A stretch of DNA of 64,000 bases from Mycoplasma marinum. Its GTDB lineage: Bacteria > Bacillota_I > Bacilli_A > Mycoplasmatales > Metamycoplasmataceae. Numbering within the stretch: the stretch's first letter is position 1; the number at the start of each line of letters is the position of its first letter. Under the pieces are notes generated by a model. It ran no database searches. It was given only the letters and a program-made list of their open reading frames with translations, and was not told the origin of the DNA. Below, piece after piece: positions 56,162-64,000 of the stretch. A program made the translations under genes and the position numbers. The stretch covers positions 1 through 64,000 of the forward strand of contig NZ_PSZO01000003.1 in the NCBI RefSeq assembly GCF_004335975.1, in the 5' to 3' direction.

Positions 56162-59100
56162 CTATTTCTTAAATTGACTATATACTTTAAATAAAAGCCC
56201 ATTTTTACTTTCTGTAATTTTTGTTGCAGCCTCACTGCTTAACTTCCCATTTTCAGTAATTAATGGTTTTGAACCTAATGTTAATCCATCAACTTTATTT
56301 TTTGAACTATCTGTAAAATATAGTGTATATTCACCTGGTTTTGCAATAGCATCTGAATAAGAACCTGAAGAAAAGAAATTTGAAGTTCATGAAGTATAAC
56401 CCTCATCAGCCAACGTTTTAATTTTTGCATTTGCTTGATTTGTATAATAATGAAGATTATCTTGATTTGTATTTATTTGAATATATTCAACTTTGCCAGT
56501 TGTTCTATTTTTCATAGCTAAATACTTAATTTTTTTAGATAAAGATGTTGGTACATAACCATAAGCATAAATTGCATCACGCGATTGTGATCTTCAAATA
56601 CCTGTAATTGTTCTATCACCAATACCTCTAGATTTTAATAAATAATATCAATAAGCATCTGCAATCCCTGTTGGTTTTTTACCATTTAAATCAGTCATAT
56701 CACCAACATATGGTTCTTGAGAACCGTCATCTTTGTAAATACTTCATTTCATTGATTTACGTATAAATCTATCTTTAAAGTATCCATTTGCCATAGATAA
56801 ATTTTGTCCAATATATGTATGACTTGATTTTTCAAATTCAGAAAAAGGTGTTAGATAGTGTGTATCTGTATATTTGGGAGTTGTAATTGAAAATGACATA
56901 TTTTTTAATGATTCTTTAGTTTTTGAATCTATTTCATTACCCGCTAACAATTTATTAACCGCATATTTACCTTTAAATTGCTCTCAGAACCTAGATGAAT
57001 GTTCATCCTCACCAAATTCTCTAATAGCATCCCCATAAAATAATTTTCTATATCTAACTCATTTCGAATTAAATTCTTTTGGAATATAGTATTCAAACCC
57101 AGTATTGGATTCAGAAATATTTTCCTCAGAATTTTTATGTTTTGTAAATCCTGGCATTAATGGTTCTTTACTTGGTAAATATGTAACGGAAAAGTCATTG
57201 TGTAATCTGTAAAAATACTTTTAATATCATCAGAAGTAAATTTACCTCTTCCTTGTTTTGCAATAGCGGAGTCAATGGTTTTTTTACCATCAAGATTTAT
57301 ATAATTATATCCACTTAAATTATAGTCTAAGGGCATATCATTTCATATTTTCAGCTCTTCTTTATTTCAATTAGGATTTATTGGAAGGTCATTAGCTTTT
57401 ATATAATGTCCATTTGATAATACTTCCGCTGGAGCATCAATATCTTCTGATAATGTTCCTGAGTTATTATCAAAAGCATTTAATAAGTATCCTTTGTATG
57501 GTTGTCCATTATATATTTTACCTAAAACTTTTTTTGTAACTAGTGCTCTCGTGTCTATATTTTTTTTACTTGGCGTCTTAGGAGGAAGTGTAATGTTATT
57601 TAATATAATTGGCATATTTGAAGAATTAGAAATTAAATCTAATAAACTTGGATATTTGTCTCAATCAGAGGGTTTTGTTGGATGAAATACTCTTCAACTA
57701 GGTTGCAATTGTTTAGCAAATGGAGGGTAATTTTGTGCAAATTCCAATACTTTTGCATATTTTTTAAATAATCACTCTTTGTCTTCACCACCTTCTTTGT
57801 TAATTTCAATTCAATCTTCTTTTTCAGTACCAAAAATTTGTTTATTAGTTTCAAAACTTTTGCCATTATCTGTACTAAATTTAGCGTATATCCCTTCTTT
57901 ATAGTTTTTTATATCTCTTTTAGATTTTTCAGCTTCAGAAGCAGCAACTCTTCTAACTTGTAGCCCATTTGCTCTTGCTTTTAAATATAAATTTACATTT
58001 TTAATATTATATGCAGAGCCGTCAAATGAAGGGCTATTTATTTTTTGTCAAGCACCCAATAATACATTTTTACCAGATTGATCATTAGCAGCATCTAATG
58101 TTTGATGGTGACCATATTCATGCGTCGCAACATAATGCAATCAAGAAGAACCGATCCCTTTAAATTTAGGATTTAAAGAAAGTATCTCTGGCATTGGTAT
58201 CCTTTCAGAAATTGGCATATATTTATGTTTTTTTGTAACAATTTTATATTCACCTTTTGAATTACGTTCAATAACAGGACCAGTAGTTTCTTTTAAATGA
58301 TATGGATATTTTTTCGCAATAGCACTATACAATTCTGGATTAATATGTGTGTAAGTTTGGTATTTTTCAACATGTTTTCCATTAACAAGGAATTTGCCAA
58401 TAGGATATAAATGTTTTTCAAATTTATAATTAGCGTTTTTAACGTCTTCTTTATTAACAGTAATATCACCAAATTTTTTACCGATATTATCCTGTACATT
58501 TTTTTTCATAGCTTTATCAAAAAGAGGTGCGATATTCTTAACAACCCTATTAATATCTTCAAGTGTACTAGCATTACCAAATTTTGCTAACATAGAATCA
58601 GGTTTTGAACCTGGACCTGTTATTGTTGTATACATTGGAAGCGAACCAAAAAAAGCATCTGGATAAAATTTAATATTCGTAGTTTCGTGTCTCTTTGAAG
58701 TGTGACCACCTAATGTAACTGTATTACCATTGATTTCAACACCTCTAATAATAGAAAAACTAGTTAGAGTTGAAATTTCAGGACCTCATGAAACATTTTT
58801 GAAAAATCACTTAATAAAATCAATAAATTCAGATGGTTTAATTGCGGTTGTATATTGATTATCAAAAGTCATAGATCCTACATGAATGACAAAATCAGGA
58901 GAATTACCTTTATGTTTACTTGCGTATTCTGTAAAATAATCATCAATATTTTTTCCTTCAACTTGTTTTTTAACTAAATCAATTTCAGCTATTTTGTCGT
59001 CGAAAAAATCACCACCGTGTTTTACAACTCTTGCTTTTAATCCAGTTACATTTGATTTATCTATATTTGTATATTTTGAAAATCTTGATTTATATTGATA

Positions 59101-59211
59101 TCCTTGCTCACTTGGATCTATTTTAACAAATGCATATGAAGCACCTATTGCTGCACCTGTTGTACCTCCAATTACACCCATTGCTAATAATGATTTCATT
59201 CATAATTTCAT
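56162..59211 (-). pseudogene. PDxFFG-type surface protein with HEYGHH motif, frameshifted
   Basis: Together the two frames encode about 1016 aa. A membrane segment (MGVIGGTTGAAIGASYAF) is followed by an ectodomain with FYPDAFFGSLP, the mark of the mycoplasma PDxFFG family. LHYVATHEYGHHQT follows, a zinc-metallopeptidase-like HExxH motif (H-E-Y-G-H). The first frame (from 59211) runs to about 57205 and stops at 57157. The second continues as KYFYRLHNDFSVTYLPSKEP to TAG 56162. The shift lies between about 57192 and 57215, near A4 and T5 runs. It leads the opp operon, so a peptide-generating role is attractive. It is either a real break or a sequencing error. Confidence 0.75.
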
Positions 59212-59604
59212 ATTCTCTTCCTTTCGTAATCATTGCAAAATTAAACAAAAAATAAGGAGTGATTATACTCCTTGATCGATATACCTTAGATATATGATCA
59301 GGAACAAATAAACATAAGAAGTGATTTTCACTAGGTACTGAAAATATTTCTCGATGTTTTCCATCTTTATAATTAATTTTACAATTTATTTATAATTTAA
59401 TAGGTTCACTTTGGCAAACTCTATCTATGGTTATTATAACTATAATTCTCATAAATAAATGTTTGTTTTTTCTATCATTCAATAGTAAAAAGTGGCTTTT
59501 TGTATTTTGTATTGTTTTTAACAAATCTTTTTTTTGAGCAATTAGTCAATTAAAAAAAGATAAGCATGAAAAATACAAAAATAAAAAAATAATGCAAAAT
59601 TGCA
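59212..59604 (-). other. Long leader/promoter region of the opp operon
   Basis: The 390-nt stretch between the leuS terminator and the PDxFFG gene holds no gene. It has hairpins at 59254-59273 and 59273-59300, a small one near 59322-59335, and several -10-like boxes. A ribosome-binding site AAGGAAGAG precedes the ATG at 59211. Confidence 0.5.
59250..59300 (-). promoter_or_regulatory. Tandem hairpins upstream of the opp operon
   Basis: Reading the minus strand, TGATCATATAT pairs with ATATCGATCA. It is followed at once by AAGGAGT-ATAATC-ACTCCTT and then ATTTTTTG. The second has the form of an intrinsic terminator 40 nt before the start codon, so attenuation of opp is possible. The same palindrome also contains TATAAT, so it may instead be a promoter with an operator. 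Confidence 0.45.
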
Positions 59605-59609
59605 TTATT
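59582..59609 (-). terminator. leuS terminator
   Basis: AATAATGCA and TGCATTATT form a 9-bp stem followed by T7 on the minus strand. It includes the leuS stop codon. Confidence 0.8.
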
Positions 59610-61467
59610 TAACCACAAAATTAATTAATTTATTGGGTATATAAATTATTTTTAAAATTTCACCAGTCAAAAACTTCTTAACATTTTCGTGTTTTTTGGC
59701 CATTTCAATAATTTCTTCTTTAGAAGGCACAACATCAAATTCAAAAGCTGCTCTTAACTTACCAAGAACTTGAATAACAATTGTAGTTTTTCCTGATTTA
59801 ATTAATTTTTCATCGAATGTTGGCCATTCATGTTTGTGAATTGGTTCATATCCTTCATTTTCCATTAATTCTTCCGCAAGGTGTGGTGCAAATATTGATA
59901 GCATTATTGCAAAACCTTTTAATTCTTCGATATTTGTTTCTTTTACTTTATAAACTGAATTAACATAAACCATTAGTTTTGATATCGCTGTATTAAATTT
60001 TAATTCTTCAATATCCTTTGTTAGTTCTTTTACAAGTTTATTATATTCTCCTGAAGTTTTATTTGAATTAGTTCTATTTAGAGAATACATTCTTTCAACT
60101 CTTTCAAGCCATTTTCTAATCCCTTTGATAGATTCAGTAGATCAAGCTTTAGTATCTATAAGAGGACCCATAAACATTTCATAGACTCTTAATGTATCAG
60201 CACCTAACTCTTCCACGATGTCATCAGGATTAATTACATTCCCTTTTGATTTAGACATTTTTAAACCATCAGTACCCAAAATCATCCCTTGATTAACAAC
60301 TTTATGGAAAGGTTCAGATGTTGGTACAACACCAATTTTGTGCAATACTTTATGTCAAAATCTCGCATAAAGAAGGTGTAATACAGCATGTTCTTGACCC
60401 CCAACATATAAATCAACAGGAAGTCATTTTTTCATCCTTCTTTTTGCTTCCGGTGAATTTAAATCCTCATAAGAACCATCGCTATTTTTTAATATATAAG
60501 CAATGTAATATCATGAAGAACCCGCTCATTGAGGCATAGTGTTGGTATCTCTTCTATATTTTTTTCCATCAATTTCAAAATATAATCAATCAATATTATT
60601 AGCTAATGGTGATTCCCCATTACCTGATGGTTTAATTTCATCCATTTCAGGTAATTCAACCAAATCTTCAATTAGTAAAACATTATTTTCCTCATCAAAA
60701 GCAATTGGAAATGGTTCACCTCAATATCTTTGCCTAGCAAAAATCCAATCTCTCAAGTGATAGGAAACTTTACCATTTTTAACCTCTTTACCAATTCAAT
60801 TTCTTTGTAGCGACTTTAATGAATTGGGTCAATCCACTTCTTCAAGACCCTCAAGTAATTCATCTGCAAATTCTGTTATTTTAAGAACTCATTGTTTCAT
60901 GGGTTTTTTAATAACTGGAAACTCACCACGTTCTGAAACTTTCCTACCATCCTCCGTAGTTAAAACTTCTTCATTGGCTAAAACAGTCCCAAGTTCTTGA
61001 CACCAATTAACTTCTATATCCTTAATCTCTGCCAATCCATTTTTATACATTTGTGAAAAAATTCATTGTGTTTGCTTGTAATATTTTGGATCAGTTGTAT
61101 CAATTTCTTTATTGTAATCATATGAAAATCCTAATGATTTTATTTGTCTCCTAAAATTATTGATATTATGTTGAGTAAATTCTTTTGGGTGGTTACCTGT
61201 CTTTATAGCATATTGTTCAGCAGGAAGACCAAATGCATCTCATCCAATGGGATGAAGAACATCAAACCCCTTTAACCTTTTATATCTTGCAACAATATCG
61301 GTAGCAGTGTAACCTTCTGGATGCCCAACATGTAATCCAGCACCTGATGGATAAGGGAACATATCTAATACATAAAACTTTTTATTAGACTTTTCCGTTG
61401 TTTTAAAAATATTATTTTCTTCTCAATAATTTTGTCATTTTTTTTCTATTTTTTTGTGTTCGTACAT
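59605..61467 (-). CDS. leuS: Leucyl-tRNA synthetase lacking the CP1 editing domain
   Basis: Charges tRNA-Leu; class I enzyme. The 620-aa protein is far shorter than usual LeuRS (about 800-880 aa). The catalytic HVGH (46-49), [13 protein letters not shown], and [10 protein letters not shown] (about 401-410) are intact, as is the anticodon-binding helix domain. The gap is exact: [20 protein letters not shown] (221-240) joins two segments that normally flank the roughly 190-residue CP1 editing domain, which is replaced by about 10 residues. The enzyme should therefore be unable to hydrolyse mischarged norvalyl- or isoleucyl-tRNA-Leu at CP1. The start lies 9 nt after TATAAT with no Shine-Dalgarno. 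Confidence 0.96.
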
Positions 61468-61486
61468 AATATAAATATTATACATT

Positions 61487-61516
61487 AAAAAAAGGAAACT
61501 ACTCTTTTGCAGTTCC
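61487..61516 (-). terminator. MATE gene terminator
   Basis: GGAACT and AGTTTCC arms surround the MATE stop codon and lead into T7 on the minus strand. This isolates leuS, which has its own TATAAT just downstream. Confidence 0.65.
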
Positions 61517-63052
61517 TTCTGTTTGAACATCATCCAATGCTGCTAATTGCCTTGAAAATGCTTTTTCATAAGTAATGTTTCTTGCTCAATTTGACTTATA
61601 ATAAATCACCATAAACGCAATACCCCTTGGTATGTCTGAAAGGAAAAATATAAAATAAGCTCAAGCGAAATTAATATTAGTTGCTGGAACTATCGCATAC
61701 ATAACAATAGCCAATCAACCTAATTGCATAGGTCCTGAAGTTATTAAATCAACTGTTGAAACTAAGTTAACCCTTCCTCCAGAAACAGAAGAAGATTTTG
61801 ATGTAACAAACCAAATTCACCACGGAAAAAATATTGATAAGGGTCACAATGAATATTTAGTTCATTTTAAGACTAACTGATCATGTTTTAATGCTTCTAT
61901 ATATTGTGGTGTTCCCACAGTTTCGTCTGCAGCCGTATTTTGCAAGAATTTCATTTTTACAATAGTAAATGAAAATATTATTAACATTAAAGTAGCACAA
62001 ACGGCTATAGTTGTATTAAAACCATGCAATCTCTTTGAATTTTCTTTCGCTAATTCTATATTGTCCTTACCTAGTTCACCACCAACAAATTTTGAAACGA
62101 TAACATTTATAGAGTTAAAAACAACTGAGAATACACCGAATAATGAACCTACAAGACCCAAAAATGCCGCCGAACCTATAATACCCTCAATTGATTTATC
62201 GGGATAACCATCAGTATAAAACCTATTTCTAATTGTAATAAAAATCATTGTTAAAGAAGTGAATAAGAATATTGATATCCTTGTCCAAAATTGTCTATGG
62301 ATAACTTTCGATATTGCAAATATAGTTCACAACCTAAATACGACAGGTAACTTTTTAATGTTCGCATATGTTAATAAAATAGTAAGAACACAAGTTCTTG
62401 CTGCAATTGATGCAAATGCTGCACCAGAAGAATCTAATTTATGACCGAATGCGCTAGTGTGCATTGTTAAAAAATTCAATAATATATTAGCAGTTAAACC
62501 AAAGAATCCAGCACAGAAAGGGATTTTACCCCATCCAATTTCCCTGTACATATTACCCAAGTTAAATGTAAGAGCAATCAATAATCACATAATTGTAATT
62601 CATTTCATATAATGTATCCCTTGTGTTAGAGAGTCATTATATTGAGACATATCTGATGTATCTTTAGGAGGAGCCAAGAAAACTGAAATCATTTTTTCTG
62701 GAATTATCCATGCAACAATAGCAAATCCAAAAGCAACAGTTATTGTTATCATCCACCTTATTTTAGCTATTTCCTTAACTTTATCATGATTTCCTGAATA
62801 ATAATATTGAGCAACTAATATCGATCCAGTTGCTGCAGAACCTGCAAATATACCCATTATAATACTTGTTCATGAGTTAGCAGCAAATAATCCAGCTGTT
62901 GCGCCTTTTATATGTCCAACCATAAAATTATCAACAAAAGCATTCAAAGCAAATAACAAAGAACCACCTATTACAGGAAGTGATAATCTTAAAAACATTT
63001 TTCATTGTGTTTTATCTTTTGGGAAATATTCTTTTACTTTTTTTATAAACAT
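61499..63052 (-). CDS. MATE family efflux transporter
   Basis: A 517-aa, 12-helix exporter of the MATE superfamily, which uses an ion gradient to extrude drugs or metabolites. It shows the two-fold repeat: the first half starts with FLRLSLPVIGGSLLFALNAF and VDNFMVGHIKGATAG. The second half repeats it as LVGSLFGVFSVVFNSINVIV with SKFVGGELGKDN. Long mycoplasma-type loops lie near 120-145 and 400-420. UGA-Trp are frequent. There is no Shine-Dalgarno; TATAAT lies 10 nt before the ATG. Confidence 0.88.
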
Positions 63053-63114
63053 AATTATTTAAATTATACACACTTATTTTTTAAAAATACAATGTGAAAA
63101 TAACCTAATATTTG

Positions 63115-63636
63115 CTAAATAACAAATTTCACACTTTTTTTAATAGGTATATAAAATATATAAACAATTGGTAATACAATAGACATTTGAATTGTTGTTG
63201 CTATCGCATCCTTTAAGGCGTATGATTTACCAAATATTATCCATTCTAAAGATAAAAAAATAAATATTAAATAAGCGCTGGCAACTAGTGTTGATAATAA
63301 AAAAATAATTTTTATTTTTAGCAATCCCATAGTCCAAATAATCAATATCGCTCCAACGTAAGCGATAATACTTATTCATGTAAAGGCAATATATCCGGTC
63401 AATGAATCAACCATTATAACAGCAGAAATAGTAGAAAGTATAGCATAAGGTAATTTTAAAACTAAGGGAAATAGAAAAATTACTGCAGCTAATAAATATA
63501 CATTACCACCAGCCAACGGAAAATAACCGAAGAATCCAACTATAACAGCAACACCAACCATCAATCCAGATATAGCTATTTGCTTTATATGGTTGTATTG
63601 GTATCAATTATTTTTTTTGCTTTTTATTTTATTCAT
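63115..63636 (-). CDS. Probable ECF transporter S component
   Basis: A 173-aa protein with five or six membrane helices. Its layout (IKQIAISGLMVGVAVIVGFF, then NVYLLAAVIFLFPLVLKLPY with small-residue helix packing, then TGYIAFTWISIIAYVGAILI) resembles group II ECF substrate-binding components. These dock on the EcfA1/A2/T module encoded at 31221-33754. Substrate (a vitamin or precursor) cannot be told. There is no Shine-Dalgarno; TATAAT lies 8 nt before the ATG. Confidence 0.65.
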
Positions 63637-63705
63637 ATAAAAATATTATAAATAAAAACAAACATCATTAAACTATGCATTTTTGCTTTATATTATTAAA
63701 AAAAA

Positions 63706-63746
63706 TAAAAAAAACTACGCCACATCAAATGATGGAAGTGTAGTGT
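63706..63746 (-). terminator. aspS terminator
   Basis: ACTAC/GTAGT outer arms and ATCA/TGAT inner arms form a hairpin followed by T8 on the minus strand, 13 nt after the aspS stop. Confidence 0.7.
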
Positions 63747-63758
63747 TTTATTTATTCA

Positions 63759-64000
63759 TTATTTATTTTCTTGCATTTTTAAGAAATACTCTTCTAATTG
63801 TTCTTTAGTTACATTTGAAGGCGATTGAGATAATGGGTCAATACCTTTTGCATTTTTAGGGAATGCAATAACTTCCCTGATTGATTCTTCACCAACTAAA
63901 ATAGTTGCAATTCTATCAATACCAAATGCTATACCGCCATGTGGTGGTAATCCATATTTAAATGATTCAAGAAAGAAACCAAATTGAGATTCAGCTGTTT
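63759..64000 (-). CDS. aspS: Aspartyl-tRNA synthetase, C-terminal part
   Basis: Only the last 80 codons are in the window; the gene continues past 64000. FGFFLESFKYGLPPHGGIAF and GIDRIATIL are class II motif 3 of AspRS, with the catalytic Arg. IREVIAFPKNAKGIDPLSQS is the conserved tail. It charges tRNA-Asp. Confidence 0.95.
   Translation of the reverse strand, partial: TAESQFGFFLESFKYGLPPHGGIAFGIDRIATILVGEESIREVIAFPKNAKGIDPLSQSPSNVTKEQLEEYFLKMQENK

Overview
The window is chromosomal DNA of a mycoplasma (Mollicutes, Mycoplasma sensu lato). It is very A+T-rich. Nearly every long gene only reads through if UGA is tryptophan (code 4): galU, pepA, alaS, leuS, oppA and the giant surface-protein genes all contain in-frame UGA where the family has Trp. 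All coordinates below assume that code. The gene set (ECF transporter, Opp, M17 and M20 peptidases, salvage Hpt, MnmA, MATE) fits a peptide- and nucleobase-scavenging parasite.

Layout. 1-2850: a small hypothetical gene, galU and pepA. 2850-4750: an IS3 transposase relic, a lipoprotein gene and a short hydrophobic ORF. 4756-28151 (all minus strand): one long co-oriented cluster. It starts with three tandem giant surface proteins (about 3200 aa with one frameshift, 990 aa, 1211 aa). Two polytopic membrane proteins follow, then a 190-aa soluble protein, and finally gamma-, epsilon-, alpha- and beta-like subunits of an F1-type ATPase. No a, b, c or delta subunits are present. This matches the mycoplasma-specific F1-like ATPase clusters (the family that includes the Mycoplasma mobile gliding motor ATPase), and it is the most interesting system in the window. 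28221-29242: tRNA-Ser(CGA), tRNA-Ala(UGC) and tRNA-Ile(GAU). 29519-38919: housekeeping genes rpsI, rplM, rsmE, ecfT, ecfA2, ecfA1, hpt, greA, a putative methyltransferase, a DUF1292-like gene, ruvX and alaS, the last behind a compact T-box leader. 39398-43473: an RDD-like membrane protein, an Abi/HEPN-like protein, an M20 dipeptidase and a histidine phosphatase. 43523-47741: a decayed IS3 element, mnmA, and a decayed Lipoprotein_17-type surface gene. 48011-59211: two small membrane proteins and the opp operon, preceded by a frameshifted PDxFFG/HEYGHH protein gene. 59605-64000: a leuS lacking the CP1 editing domain, a MATE exporter, a probable ECF S component and the 3' end of aspS.

The giant proteins have the topology of surface proteins: an N-terminal membrane segment, a long ectodomain of repeats, a C-terminal membrane segment and a basic tail. 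The polytopic proteins could couple them through the membrane to a cytoplasmic F1-like head. The opp genes import peptides that PepA and the M20 peptidase can degrade. EcfA1/A2/T energise S components such as the one at 63115-63636. Many genes here lack a Shine-Dalgarno sequence. In six of them a TATAAT-like -10 box lies exactly 6 nt before the ATG, which predicts leaderless mRNAs.
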